Source of the DNA: Deinococcus apachensis DSM 19763
GTDB taxonomy: Bacteria; Deinococcota; Deinococci; Deinococcales; Deinococcaceae
Length of the DNA: 64,000 nucleotides
Reading direction: 5' to 3'
NCBI RefSeq assembly: GCF_000381345.1
Contig: NZ_KB906411.1
Coordinates: 46,982 to 110,981 of the forward strand
The notes below the pieces were generated by a model. The model ran no database searches, was not told the DNA's origin, and was given only the letters and a program-made list of their open reading frames with translations. The translations under genes and the position numbers were made by a program. Of the stretch, positions 33,222-48,607 are shown one piece after another. Position 1 is the stretch's first letter. The number at the start of each line of letters is the position of its first letter.

Positions 33222-33573
33222 GAGAGCCTGGGCGCAAGTTCTGGGTGGTGGCACCGGGTGGAGGAGGGGAGAGGGCAATCTTCCCCGGCTCCATGTCTAG
33301 ACCGGTCGCCCTTTTTCTGGACCGCTCACTTGGTCTAGACATATAAATAAAGTTTTCCTCCAGAATTGCTCGGGTTCGTTCAGGACGGTTCGGGGAGAGG
33401 CACGTTAGACTCCAGAAGTTCCCGGAACCGTGCGAGTGCCGCCAGAGGGGGAACCGGCGAGTTGCTGGCGCGGCGTTCTAACTGAACTGCTCTTTTCACT
33501 TTCCGCACCTGGCTGCGGCGGTGACTCTTTTCCAGACACCGGCCGCGCCCCTGATCCCTGAGGGAGGGACGAC
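33222..33573. other. Divergent regulatory region
   Basis: About 350 bases between the CHASE3 kinase and the glycosyltransferase. It includes the paired GTCTAGAC palindromes (33293-33342), an AT-rich ATATAAATAAAG stretch directly after the second one, and GGGAGGGACGACATG as the ribosome site and start of the next gene. No gene is supported. Confidence 0.5.
33293..33342. repeat. Paired GTCTAGAC palindromes in an 11-bp inverted repeat
   Basis: ATGTCTAGACC (33293-33303) and GGTCTAGACAT (33332-33342) are exact reverse complements around a 28-base spacer. Each contains the perfect palindrome GTCTAGAC (33295-33302 and 33333-33340). The two centres are 38 bp apart. The second copy touches an AT-rich promoter-like stretch, as expected for a two-site operator. 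Confidence 0.7.
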
Positions 33574-34773
<1,200 letters not shown>

Positions 34774-34791
34774 GCCCCGACCGACTGGCCC

Positions 34792-34797
34792 TATGAT
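34792..34797 (+). promoter_or_regulatory. Internal -10 hexamer ahead of glf
   Basis: TATGAT is seven bases upstream of the ATG at 34805, an arrangement like the other leaderless starts here. It would let glf be transcribed independently of the glycosyltransferase. Confidence 0.45.
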
Positions 34798-34804
34798 GGA
34801 CCCG

Positions 34805-35944
<1,140 letters not shown>

Positions 35945-35996
35945 TTCATCCCCTCTCCCGCCCGGTCGCCTCAGGTGCCGGGCGGATGTTTTGTCA

Positions 35997-36370
35997 TCAC
36001 ACTCCCTGGCCGGGCAGGGTGGCGAGCGACGACCAGAACGACAGGAGCTGCTCCACGACCTGCAAGAAGTCGGGCAGGTTCACCGGCTTGGTGACAAAGA
36101 CGTTCGCGCCCAGGGCCTACGCCTGGTCAATGTCGCGCAGCTCGTTCGACGTGGTCAGCATGATTACCGGGATGTGCTTCAGGTCAGGGTCGGCCTTGAG
36201 CTGCGCGAGCGTTTCCAGGCCGCCTAGGCGGGGCGTCTTGACGTCCATCAGGATCGGGTCGGGCCGCTCTCCCACCGCGCCGCACCGCGAGGGCCTCCTC
36301 GGTGGGCAGGGCGTCGATGGGGTCGTCCTGCGCCAGGAGCACGTCCAGCCCGTGTAAGCGCGCGCGTCAT
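35997..36370 (-). pseudogene. Broken response regulator
   Basis: A receiver domain remnant downstream of the large PAS/GAF kinase, with an ATGA overlap as in the intact pairs. RLHGLDVLLAQDDPIDAL is in a different frame from the ATG at 36370. Some 20-25 residues are missing before RPDPILMDVKTPRLGGLETL. An in-frame TAG (36118-36120) replaces the expected Tyr before ALGANVFVTKPVNLPDF. The three lesions rule out a functional product. The end at 35997 is the TGA after LPGQGV. Confidence 0.85.
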
Positions 36371-39228
36371 GCCTCCTCCGTTTCCGCGGCGGGGAAGGTG
36401 AAGTGAAAGGCCGTGCCGACTCCCTCCTGCGACTCCACCCAGATGTGCCCGCCGTGCTCCTCCACGATCTTTTTCACGATGGCGAGGCCGACGCCGGTCC
36501 CGTTGAATTCCTCGCGGCGGTGCAGGCGTTGAAACACCCCGAAGATGCGCCCGAAGTGCTGCGCCGCAATTCCGATGCCGTTGTCCCGCAGCGTGAACTG
36601 GACCACGTCGCCCCGCACCTCGGCACTCAGATGCACCTCGGGTATACGGCCCGCGGGTTGGAACTTGATCGCGTTTCCAATCAAATTTTGCAGCACCTGG
36701 CGCAGTTGCGTCTCGTCGCCGCGGACACTGGGGAGGTCGCCGGAGGTCACGCGCGCGCCGCGCTCCTGCAGGGCGTCCTCCAGGTTCTCCAGCACCTCGC
36801 GCAGCACCCGTCCGGTGTTCACGTTCGACACCCGCATCTCGCGCCCCACCCGGGAGTAGGCGAGCACGTCGTCGATCAGGACGTTCATGCGCTCGACCGC
36901 GTCCACGGTGAAGGCGATGTACCGGTCGGCCTGGTCGTCGAGCTGGCCCCGATACTTGCGCTGCAAGAGTTGTACGTAGCTCGCCACGGTTCGCAGGGGG
37001 GCCTTGAGGTCGTGCGAGGCGACGTAGGCGAACTGCTCCAGCTCGCGGTTGCTCCGCAGGAGCTGCTCGGTGCGCTCGGCCACCCGCGCCTCCAGCGTCT
37101 CGTTGAGGTGGCGCTCGTCGGTGATGTCGGTGTTCGTGCCGAACCAGCGCACGAGTTCGCCGCGCTCGTCCCACAGGGGAATGGCGCGTGTCAGGAACCA
37201 GCGGTACTCGCCGTCCCGGCTGCGGAGCAGGAAGGTGCCCTCCCAGGGCTGCCCGGCCGCCCACTTCGCGGAGACGTCCTCCAGCACCCGGCCGATGTGC
37301 CCCGGGTGATGCACGTCCCGCCAGCCCCAGCCCTGCATCTGCTCGAAGGTCGTGCCGGTGTAGTCGTACCAGCGCTGGTTGTACCAGTAGATCCAGCCCT
37401 GCGGGTCCGCCATCCACGCCAGTTGCGGGATGGTGTCGATCATGGCGCGCAGTTCCGCGTCGCGCTCCTGAAGGGCCGCCTGCGCCGCCTTACGCTCGGT
37501 GATGTCGGTATGGGTCCCCACCCACTCCCGCACCTCGCCGTCCTCCCCCTTGACCGGCACGACCCGCACCAGCATGTGGCGGTACTCTCCGTCCGCACGG
37601 CGCAGGCGGTATTCCACCTGATACAGGGTCTTCGCGGCATGCGCCCGGTTCCACTCCCTCAGGACCTGGGGGCGGTCGTCGAGGTGCACCGCCTGGAGCC
37701 AGCCCCGGCCCTGCAACTCCCCGGTGGTCTGCCCGGTGAAGTTTCGCCACGCGGGCTGATCGCCCTCGAACTCACCGCTCGGGGGCGTGGTCCATACCAT
37801 CTGGCTGCTGGCCTCCACCAGTGAGCGGTAACGGGCCTCGCTGTCCCGGACGCTCTGCACCGCGCGGGCGTTTTCCACGCTGCCCGCGGCGAGCTGCGCG
37901 AGCTGCACCAGAATGCTCTCGTCCTCGGCCGTGAAGTCGCCCTCGGTCTTGTCGCTGAGCTGGATCAGGCCAATGTTCTGTCCGCCGCGGCCCACCAGGG
38001 GCACCGCCAGCCAGCCGCGCATGGGCGGGTGCCGGTCCGCGTCGGCACCAAAGCTCTGCCAGGCAGGGTGCGCCTCCAGTTCAGCCCGGGTGAGGCGCAG
38101 CGGGGTGTTGAGGCGGCACACCCGGGCGTAGAGCCCGCTGCCGTCGGGGGCACCCTGGTACTCGCGCCACGCGGCGTACTTGTCACTCAGGGACACCGCG
38201 TTGATGGCCTGCGCCCAGTCGTCCCCTACACTGAGGCTGACCACCGCCTGGTGCGCGCCGATCACGGCGCGGGCCTGCTCGGTGATCACGTCCAGCGTTT
38301 CGTCCAGGGTGCGCGCCGCGTTGATGTTCAGCGCGGCTGCCGCGAGACCGCGCAGGCGCTGGGCGGAGCGCGCCTGCGTCTCCTGCAAGCTCGCGCGGGC
38401 CAGCGCCTGCGCGAGCTGACCGGCGAGCGACACGGCAAAGTCGCGTTCCGCCTGGTTGAAGGTGCGGTCAGTGTCGAAGCTGAGCGCGAGGGCGCCGAGG
38501 GCCCGGCCGTCCACGATGAGGGGCAGGGCCGCGAGCGCGCGGGTCCGGTCGCTTTTCTGCGGGCCGAGGGCCGGGTAGCGGGCGAGCAGGTCCCGCTCGC
38601 GCATAAACACGGCCTGCAGGTTACGCACCGCGTCGGTGATGGGCAACGGGGTGCTCATGGGAAAGTGGTGCCAACTCTGGCTGCGCCCGTCAGCGTAGCC
38701 GTGGCTGTGGACCAACTCCAGCCCGTCACCCTGCCCGGTGACCCGCAGGACTGTCCCCCCGTACGCGCCCAGGACGGGCAGGCCCGCCAGAAGGGCGGTC
38801 GCGGCCACCTCGCGCTCGGTGGAGGCTCTGGCGAGGTCGAGCGTCACGGCGAGCAGCGCCTCGCGGCGCTCGTCGGCAAGCCTGCGCGCGGTGATGTCCC
38901 GGAAATGTACGGCGATCCCGCCCTCGTGGGGAAAGGCCTTGACCTCGACCCATACCTGCAGGGCAGGATAATGCAATTCGAATTGCCGCACCTCGCGGGC
39001 CGTCATCACGCGGCGGTACTCCTCTTCCAGCCGCGTGTCAAGCGCTTCTGGAAAGCATTCCCACAGCACCTTGCCCAGCAGGTCGGGCGGCGTGACCCCC
39101 ATGATGCCCGCCGCGTGGGCGTTGACATATGTGTACCGCCACTCGCCGTCCACTACGAAGAAGGGGTCGGCCAGACTGTCGAGCAGGTGGTGGGCGTCGG
39201 GGTTGAGGAGGGGTCCGGGGATCGTCAT
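36367..39228 (-). CDS. Large PAS/GAF hybrid-sensor histidine kinase
   Basis: A 953-residue soluble kinase. Domain order is an N-terminal PAS (DPFFVVDGEWRYTYVN), a GAF (EREVAATALLAGLPVLGAYG), a second GAF (LDETLDVITEQARAVIGAHQ to about residue 470), PAS (RYRSLVEASSQMVW, ending GTHTDITERK), PAS (LRAMIDTIPQLAWM, ending GTNTDITDER), HisKA with AYVASHDLKAPLRTV, and HATPase_c with RDNGIGIAAQ and GTGVGLAIVKKI. Its co-transcribed regulator at 35997-36370 is broken. It may therefore signal to one of the other regulators nearby (39569 or 40305). TAAGAT near 39250 is a possible -10. Confidence 0.88.
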   Translation of the reverse strand: MTIPGPLLNPDAHHLLDSLADPFFVVDGEWRYTYVNAHAAGIMGVTPPDLLGKVLWECFPEALDTRLEEEYRRVMTAREVRQFELHYPALQVWVEVKAFPHEGGIAVHFRDITARRLADERREALLAVTLDLARASTEREVAATALLAGLPVLGAYGGTVLRVTGQGDGLELVHSHGYADGRSQSWHHFPMSTPLPITDAVRNLQAVFMRERDLLARYPALGPQKSDRTRALAALPLIVDGRALGALALSFDTDRTFNQAERDFAVSLAGQLAQALARASLQETQARSAQRLRGLAAAALNINAARTLDETLDVITEQARAVIGAHQAVVSLSVGDDWAQAINAVSLSDKYAAWREYQGAPDGSGLYARVCRLNTPLRLTRAELEAHPAWQSFGADADRHPPMRGWLAVPLVGRGGQNIGLIQLSDKTEGDFTAEDESILVQLAQLAAGSVENARAVQSVRDSEARYRSLVEASSQMVWTTPPSGEFEGDQPAWRNFTGQTTGELQGRGWLQAVHLDDRPQVLREWNRAHAAKTLYQVEYRLRRADGEYRHMLVRVVPVKGEDGEVREWVGTHTDITERKAAQAALQERDAELRAMIDTIPQLAWMADPQGWIYWYNQRWYDYTGTTFEQMQGWGWRDVHHPGHIGRVLEDVSAKWAAGQPWEGTFLLRSRDGEYRWFLTRAIPLWDERGELVRWFGTNTDITDERHLNETLEARVAERTEQLLRSNRELEQFAYVASHDLKAPLRTVASYVQLLQRKYRGQLDDQADRYIAFTVDAVERMNVLIDDVLAYSRVGREMRVSNVNTGRVLREVLENLEDALQERGARVTSGDLPSVRGDETQLRQVLQNLIGNAIKFQPAGRIPEVHLSAEVRGDVVQFTLRDNGIGIAAQHFGRIFGVFQRLHRREEFNGTGVGLAIVKKIVEEHGGHIWVESQEGVGTAFHFTFPAAETEEA

Positions 39229-39568
39229 GGAGACGTGCTTTCCCCCTCATCTTAGGGTGGGGGCGACGGCAAAGGTCGGCTTGACTCCACATAAAGGAAG
39301 GCTTAAAAAATGGGCCTCCCTCCTGCTCTCCCTATCAGGCGTGGGGGTCAATTCCTCCATCTAGCCCGGCGGAGGGGGACCAGGAGCAACTGGACAGGCC
39401 GACGGGGCGGGCGGTGAAACGACCACGAAACCTCGCCCTGAAGGGGAAGGGCTGCCCCTCGTCCTGACAACCCGCGGGCGGGCCCGGAGAAGCATTGGCC
39501 CGGGAGGAAGCGCCCGCCACCGCACGGCGTGATCTTTTTGCCAGGGGGGCAGGCTTACTCTGCGCCTG
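39229..39568. other. Divergent gap between kinase and response regulator
   Basis: About 340 bases with no convincing gene. It contains AT-rich patches (39290-39310) and the -10 hexamer of the next gene. Some mixed purine runs are like those elsewhere. Nothing else stands out. Confidence 0.35.
39556..39561 (+). promoter_or_regulatory. -10 hexamer of leaderless response-regulator promoter
   Basis: TACTCT is seven bases before the ATG at 39569, without a ribosome site, the same arrangement as at kynA, the VOC gene and glf. Confidence 0.5.
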
Positions 39569-40033
39569 ATGCTCCTCCCCTTACCCACCCTCCCCGGCAT
39601 CGCGCGCCGCCCCCTCCAGGTCCTGCTGATCGACGACAACCCCGCTGACCTCCTCGCTCAGGAGGCCTTTGCCGCGCTGGAAGAACCGGTCAGCCTCACC
39701 TCATGCCGGAGCGGTGGGGCGGCCCTCGGGGCGCTGCGTCAGGTGAACGCGGCCCTTCCCGACGTGGTGCTGCTTGACGTGAACATGCCGGGCCTGAACG
39801 GGTTCGAGGTGCTGAGCGCCCTGAAGACCGACCCACGGCTGTGCCTGGTCCCCGTGGTGATGCTGACGACCTCGCGCAGCCGAGCGGACATCCGCGAGGC
39901 ATATGCCCGCCATGCCAACGCGTACCTGCTGAAATCGGGGGATTTCGGGGAGTTCCTCGCGGACATCCGCAGCTTCGTGAGGTTCTGGGCGGGGAGCAAC
40001 CCGGACCGTCTGCCTGGGAGCGTCTCCGCCTAA
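39569..40033 (+). CDS. Single-domain response regulator
   Basis: A 154-residue receiver-only regulator. The acidic pair is in VLLIDDNPADLL, the phospho-acceptor in DVVLLDVNMPGLNG, and the Lys in YLLKSGDFGEF (Ser follows Lys where Pro is usual). It is divergent from the large kinase and a possible replacement for that kinase's broken partner. No output domain. Confidence 0.87.
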   Translation: MLLPLPTLPGIARRPLQVLLIDDNPADLLAQEAFAALEEPVSLTSCRSGGAALGALRQVNAALPDVVLLDVNMPGLNGFEVLSALKTDPRLCLVPVVMLTTSRSRADIREAYARHANAYLLKSGDFGEFLADIRSFVRFWAGSNPDRLPGSVSA

Positions 40034-40246
40034 GGCGGGCGGGGGTGGGAAAGGGGGAACATTTGGCCCGCCTGCCCGAAGAGGCAGGGCAAGCAACAAG
40101 AGGAGGCTGGGCCACCGGGCCGGGGGACGCCCTACTGCCGACCATGACACCACCCAGGGGCAGCCAGTCAAGGCGGTGCAAGGGGGGAGGCGTTAAGCCA
40201 AAAGTCTATATTCCTTCACACAGAGCTCAGCTATGCTGGGGACAGC

Positions 40247-40289
40247 ACACCAGGTCCGAGCGGCGAAGCCGCCCTCTCGCCGCTGGTGT
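40247..40289 (+). promoter_or_regulatory. Nested hairpin in the leader of a response regulator
   Basis: The outer arms ACACCA / TGGTGT enclose inner arms GCGGCGA / TCGCCGC. It lies between a TATGCT hexamer (40232-40237) and the TTG start at 40305, so it would sit at the very 5' end of the transcript. Confidence 0.45.
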
Positions 40290-40304
40290 TCGGAAAGGAC
40301 TTCC

Positions 40305-40724
40305 TTGACGTCTCCCGCTTTCCCCAAACACCTCCTGCTGGTCGAGGACAACGAACACGACGTCGAGCTGGCGCGTGCGGCGCTGGAGGAGAGCGAGGTG
40401 CGCTGTGAGGTGACCGTGGCCCGCGACGGGCAGGAGGCGCTGGACCTGTTGCGGGGGGCGGGGAGCCAGCCGGACCTCGTGCTGCTCGATCTCAACATGC
40501 CGCGTGTCAGCGGCCACGAGGTGCTGCGGGCCGTGAAGGGGGACGCCGCGCTGCGCCATGTTCCGGTGGTGGTCTTCACCACGTCCAATGAGGCTTCCGA
40601 CCGGGATGCCTGCGCCGCGGCGGGGGCCGACGATTATGTGCTCAAGCCGGGACGCTTCGAGGGGCTGGTGGAAGCCGTGAACCGCCTGGGCCGCCGGTGG
40701 CTGACTCCGACCTTCTGCGTCTGA
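40305..40724 (+). CDS. Single-domain response regulator
   Basis: A 139-residue receiver domain: LLLVEDNEHDVELA, DLVLLDLNMPRVSG with the phospho-Asp, and YVLKPGRFEGL with the Lys. The TTG at 40305 has GGAAAGGA upstream and gives the usual N-terminus. The frame extends to 40233, but those residues are not receiver-like. No output domain. No kinase is adjacent on this strand, so the partner is probably a kinase elsewhere in this block. Confidence 0.85.
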   Translation: MTSPAFPKHLLLVEDNEHDVELARAALEESEVRCEVTVARDGQEALDLLRGAGSQPDLVLLDLNMPRVSGHEVLRAVKGDAALRHVPVVVFTTSNEASDRDACAAAGADDYVLKPGRFEGLVEAVNRLGRRWLTPTFCV

Positions 40725-41024
40725 GCCCGGTACCGGCTTCCGGCCGCCGCCCCGCAGTTGGTGGGACTGCCGCCAGGCGCTTGAAAGAACGGCCCTGACG
40801 ATTTAATACAGATTCGTGTTGAACAGCTCTGTAACTGTTCAACACGAGCGGAGCGAGCAGGAAAGAAACGGTTTGCGTCCGGGCCCAAGAGCACCGCCAG
40901 CGGGTCCACCCGGCCCGCCCACCAACATTAGCGTTCCCTTGACGCGGGCCTCTCGCGGGGCGACGGGTTCCCGAAGGAAGGAACGCCGCCCCGCGAAAGG
41001 CCCGGATGTTCGGCGAAGCCGCAG
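40725..41024. other. Convergent gap with long inverted repeat
   Basis: About 300 bases between convergent genes. An AT patch (ATTTAATACAG at 40801) precedes the 13-bp perfect inverted repeat at 40814-40847. No gene is supported. Confidence 0.5.
40814..40847. repeat. Perfect 13-bp inverted repeat
   Basis: TCGTGTTGAACAG (40814-40826) and CTGTTCAACACGA (40835-40847) flank an 8-base loop. It is not followed by a T run on the plus strand; on the minus strand the bases after it are moderately AT-rich. It could be a bidirectional terminator or a protein-binding site. Confidence 0.65.
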
Positions 41025-42554
<1,530 letters not shown>

Positions 42555-42634
42555 GGAGCAGGCACCTTTCGGGGAGTTCAGGGAAAGCGGGCGGGGAAGG
42601 CTGGCGGGCCAGGAGAGCAGTGGGCGGCGGGGGC

Positions 42635-43699
42635 TCAGCAGCCGAATTCGAGCAGGCTGGTGTCCGAGAGGACCAGGCGGTGGACCCGCGGCACCTCGCC
42701 GTGCCCAATCACACGGGCGCCCAGGCCGATTAGGCACTCCTGGAGCCGCAGGCTCATGTCGCGGATCTCGGCCTCCTCGTCGATCACGCTGTACTCGACC
42801 TCGGCGTTCCGGATCACGCTGCCGCGCCCGACACTGGTGAAGGGCCCGATGTAGGCGTTCTCGATCCGGGCCCCAGCCGCGATGGTCACGGGTCCCATGA
42901 TGACGCTTCCGCGCACCTGGGCGCCCGGACCCACCACGACCCGGCCACACAGCCTCGACTCCGTCACCTCGCCCAGCACGCAGGGTTGAAGCCGTTCGAG
43001 CAGCAGCCGGTTGGCCTCAAGCAGGTCGTGGGGACGGCCGGTGTCCTTCCACCAGCCCGTGACCCGCTGGCCCACCACCCGGCCGCCCTCCTCAATCAGC
43101 CGCGCGATGGCGTCGGTGAGCTCGTACTCCCCCCGCGCGCTGGGCGGCAGGGTCTCCAGCAGGTCGAGGATGCCCGCCCGGAAGCAGTACACCCCCGCCA
43201 CCGCCAGGTTGGAGGGCGGAACCTGCGGCTTTTCCAGCAGGCCCGTGATGTGGCCCCGCTCATTCAGCACCGCCACCCCGAAGGCCCGGGCGTCCGGGAC
43301 CTCTGCCAGGGCGATCACGGCGTCCGCCTCCTGCTCGCGGAAGGTGGCCAGAAAGTCCCCCACCCCGTTTTCGAAGAGGTTGTCCCCCAGGTACACGCAG
43401 AAGTCGCTCGTCCCGATCCAGCCCCGGGCCACCCGGACCGCGTGTCCCAGCCCGAGCATCTGGGGCTGCTCGATGTACTCGATGTGGGCGCCCTCGACGT
43501 CCCGCAGCGCCCCCTGGATCGCCTCCCGCGTGACGCCCGACACGACGATGCCGATATCCCGGATGCCCGCCGCCGTCAGGTTCTGGACCGCGTGGCAGAT
43601 GATGGGCAGGTTGGCGACGGGCAGCACCGGCTTGGGGCGGGCGTAGGTCAGGGGGCGCAGGCGCGTGCCGAAACCCGCTGCGGGGATGAGGGCCTTCAC
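42635..43699 (-). CDS. rmlA: Glucose-1-phosphate thymidylyltransferase (long form)
   Basis: A 354-residue sugar nucleotidyltransferase. The N-terminal pyrophosphorylase domain has [61 protein letters not shown] and [20 protein letters not shown], and the C-terminal left-handed helix has repeated GxxxxI hexads ([20 protein letters not shown]). The arrangement fits the long RmlA type making dTDP-glucose. RmlB, C and D partners are not in the window, so the final sugar is unknown. GTG 43699 with GGGAG upstream is preferred; the frame beyond is not conserved. It is probably expressed with the Wzc-like gene. Confidence 0.87.
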   Translation of the reverse strand: MKALIPAAGFGTRLRPLTYARPKPVLPVANLPIICHAVQNLTAAGIRDIGIVVSGVTREAIQGALRDVEGAHIEYIEQPQMLGLGHAVRVARGWIGTSDFCVYLGDNLFENGVGDFLATFREQEADAVIALAEVPDARAFGVAVLNERGHITGLLEKPQVPPSNLAVAGVYCFRAGILDLLETLPPSARGEYELTDAIARLIEEGGRVVGQRVTGWWKDTGRPHDLLEANRLLLERLQPCVLGEVTESRLCGRVVVGPGAQVRGSVIMGPVTIAAGARIENAYIGPFTSVGRGSVIRNAEVEYSVIDEEAEIRDMSLRLQECLIGLGARVIGHGEVPRVHRLVLSDTSLLEFGC

Positions 43700-44208
43700 G
43701 AACCGGTCTCCCGCCGGGGGGACCGGCGAGGCTGCGCGAGCAGGCCGCGGTCGACTTCGGATCAGGGTTGAACATATGCTCCCGCCTTTCTCTTCTCTCC
43801 AGGCTGCCGGGCTGCCCCACACGGCGGGCCCCATTCCTGTTTGAGACGAGTATGTGAATGGAAGCGTTACAACTTCGCCAATTGCCATCACGGTCACCAA
43901 CTCCGTCCGGACGCGAAAAAATCCACATTCGAGTGAAACTTACCGCCCTGTCAGAAACCCCACATTTTCAGGAGCTGACTGGGAAATTAAGAGTTTTTAA
44001 CAGAATCTTATAATTTACTTTGTGTAACCTCAGCCCGTGCAGAGGTCCGCAAAAGTGTTGAGGAATGGATGAGAGAAATTTCATCAAGCTGAAGTTCTTT
44101 GGGTGGCCCCGCTTTGCGTTCGACGTCCCGGCTACCACCGCCAGGGTCACTACTTGATTTGCCCGTTTCGGTCTACCGCCATTTATTCCCTTTCTCTTTA
44201 GGAGACCT
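43700..44208. other. Divergent AT-rich regulatory region
   Basis: About 510 bases between rmlA and the NPCBM/beta-helix gene. The part 43900-44060 is clearly AT-rich. It has a perfect TATAAT (44009-44014), then a leader of nearly 190 bases before the start codon. The leader holds the small inverted repeat GATGA / TCATC (about 44068-44085) and TTAGGAG as the ribosome site. No gene is supported. Confidence 0.55.
44009..44014 (+). promoter_or_regulatory. Consensus -10 TATAAT upstream of the beta-helix gene
   Basis: TATAAT is a perfect -10 in an AT-rich context. The -35 is weak (AATTAA-like at about 43985). It would give a 5' leader of around 190 bases. Confidence 0.5.
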
Positions 44209-46041
44209 ATGAGCAACAGCAACAAGATCCAGCTTTCTACTGCCCGCACTGCTCTTTCCTCGCTGGGCGTGCTGGCCCTGACCCTGGCGCTGGCAGCTTG
44301 CGGATCGACGCCGTCGACTCAGGCGCCGTCCAGCCAAACTCCAGCCGCCCAGGACTCCACCCCCACGTTCACGTATGACGGCGCGGACCACAGTTGGAGC
44401 AGCGACGGCGAGTCCACCCTGCAACCCCTGACCATCACCTCGGGCGACAACGGCCTGAGCTACGAGAACTGGACCTCAGCGACCAACGGCTGGGGTCCCG
44501 TTGAGCGCGACCGCAGTAACGGGGACAAGAACGCGGGCGACGGCCGGACCCTCAGCATCGGCGGCGTGACGTTCGACAAGGGGTTCGGGGCGCATTCCAA
44601 CTCGAGCATGACCTTTAATCTGAACGGGCTGTGCAGCACCTTCACGGCGAACGTGGGGGTGGACGACGAGGTGGGCAGCCGCGGCAGCGTGGTGTTCCAG
44701 GTGTACGCCGACGGCACCAAGCTGTATGACAGCGGCGTGATGCGCGGCTCCGACGGGGCTAAGGCGCTGAGCGTGAATGTGAGCGGCAAGAAGGAACTGA
44801 AGCTGGTCGTGACCGACGCCGGTGACGGCATGAACTACGACCACGCCGACTGGGCGAACACCACCCTGCGCGGCTGCACCAGCGGCACCTCCTCGGCGCC
44901 TGCCCCCATCCCGACTCCTGGCAACGTCCAGTACGGCGGCCGCCTGATCATCTCCAAGGGCGGAACGTACTCGGGCAACTGGGAGAGCACCACGACCGGC
45001 GCGGCAGTCCTCATTCAGACGAGCGAGCCGGTGATCATCGAGAATGCCAACATCCGCGGCCTCGGCAACCTGATCAGCGGCTTCGGTAATCGCGTTACCA
45101 TCCGCAACGTCCGTGGCTACGGCCTGAACCCGAACATCGCGGGCCGGACAGTCGGCAAGGCGGTGAACGCGGAAGAGATCAAGAGCCTGACGGTCGAGAA
45201 CAGCTACTTCGAGAACACCACCGGCATCTACATCCGCTCGTTCTACGGTGACCCCACCAAGGGCGACGGCATCCGGATTCTGCGGAACCAGTTCCGCAAC
45301 ATCAACGGCATGAGGAGTGACGGCGCGGGTGGGTACACGAAGGACACCGCTGTCGTGCAGGCGCTGCTGTTCAATGCCGTGCGCCGCGTGCCCGGCGTCG
45401 AGGTGGCCTGGAACGAGATCATCAACGAGCCTGGGAAGAGCCGCACCGAGGAGACCATCAACCTCAACGGCAGCAGCGGTACGCCAGACTCGCCCATGAA
45501 GATCCACGACAACTACATTCAGGGCGCCTACCCGGTGGACCCCGCCACCACCACCAGCTACCCCGGCGGCGGCATCCTGCTGGGCGACGGCAAGGTCAGC
45601 AACCCGCTCGACAACGGCTACGCCTGGGCCTACAACAACCAGATCGTGGGAACCACCAACCACGGCCTCGCCATCGTGGGCGGCGTGGGTAACCAGATCT
45701 TCAACAACCGCGCGGTATCCAGTGGCCGCATGCCCGACGGAACGCGCCTGCCCTCCGTCAACGTCGGCATCTATGTCTGGGACATGTACGGCGCCGGTTC
45801 CCTGCCCACCCCCACCTTCGCCAACAACGTGATGCGTGACAATGTGATTGGCTGGACCAAGGTCAACTCGAACGGCACCACCACCAACAACGCCACTTGG
45901 CTCCCGGCCTGCGGCCTGAATGGGACGGTCTGCAGCAACAACCAAAACCTCGGCACGATCACTCTGGAGATGGAAAAGGCAGAGTGGACGCGCTGGCAGG
46001 GCAAGCTGGCCTCGGCGGGCGTCAAGGTCGGCCCCCGCTAA
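44209..46041 (+). CDS. NPCBM / right-handed beta-helix lipoprotein
   Basis: A 610-residue secreted lipoprotein. The signal peptide with lipobox ALAACGS has Cys at about residue 34. A Ser/Thr/Pro/Gln-rich linker follows, then an NPCBM-like domain ([64 protein letters not shown]) at about 85-225. The C-terminal right-handed parallel beta-helix ([52 protein letters not shown]) covers ~245-580. A paralogue of the helix is at 58700. Lyases, epimerases or adhesins use this fold. No catalytic set is recognised. Possible role in polysaccharide binding or trimming at the cell surface. Confidence 0.8.
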   Translation: MSNSNKIQLSTARTALSSLGVLALTLALAACGSTPSTQAPSSQTPAAQDSTPTFTYDGADHSWSSDGESTLQPLTITSGDNGLSYENWTSATNGWGPVERDRSNGDKNAGDGRTLSIGGVTFDKGFGAHSNSSMTFNLNGLCSTFTANVGVDDEVGSRGSVVFQVYADGTKLYDSGVMRGSDGAKALSVNVSGKKELKLVVTDAGDGMNYDHADWANTTLRGCTSGTSSAPAPIPTPGNVQYGGRLIISKGGTYSGNWESTTTGAAVLIQTSEPVIIENANIRGLGNLISGFGNRVTIRNVRGYGLNPNIAGRTVGKAVNAEEIKSLTVENSYFENTTGIYIRSFYGDPTKGDGIRILRNQFRNINGMRSDGAGGYTKDTAVVQALLFNAVRRVPGVEVAWNEIINEPGKSRTEETINLNGSSGTPDSPMKIHDNYIQGAYPVDPATTTSYPGGGILLGDGKVSNPLDNGYAWAYNNQIVGTTNHGLAIVGGVGNQIFNNRAVSSGRMPDGTRLPSVNVGIYVWDMYGAGSLPTPTFANNVMRDNVIGWTKVNSNGTTTNNATWLPACGLNGTVCSNNQNLGTITLEMEKAEWTRWQGKLASAGVKVGPR

Positions 46042-46056
46042 AGGCAAGAGAAAAGC

Positions 46057-46088
46057 GGGCGGGCCCACGGAGAACCGTGAGCCCGCCC
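46057..46088. terminator. Strong hairpin between convergent genes (1)
   Basis: GGGCGGGCCCACGG / CCGTGAGCCCGCCC with a 4-base loop, 14 paired positions with one mismatch. It lies 16 bases after the beta-helix gene stop. T run absent, but A-rich sequence precedes it. Confidence 0.65.
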
Positions 46089-46100
46089 CCAACTTGAGGC

Positions 46101-46128
46101 GGCGAATGGGCTTCGGTTCCCATTCGCC
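46101..46128. terminator. Strong hairpin between convergent genes (2)
   Basis: GGCGAATGGG / CCCATTCGCC, a perfect 10-bp stem. Its 8-base loop contains CTTCGG, the stable C(UUCG)G loop. It sits back to back with the preceding hairpin between convergent genes. Confidence 0.65.
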
Positions 46129-46186
46129 ACCCACTTTGATAAGGTCAGGTTCGGGTTCGGCCGGGGAACGCCCTGGCCAGTCCCCC

Positions 46187-48607
<2,421 letters not shown>

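Noticed and set aside
44015..44208. Cyclic-di-GMP (GEMM) riboswitch
   Set aside because: A weak ACGCAAAGC-like match exists only on the minus strand, and the flanking conserved helices are absent.
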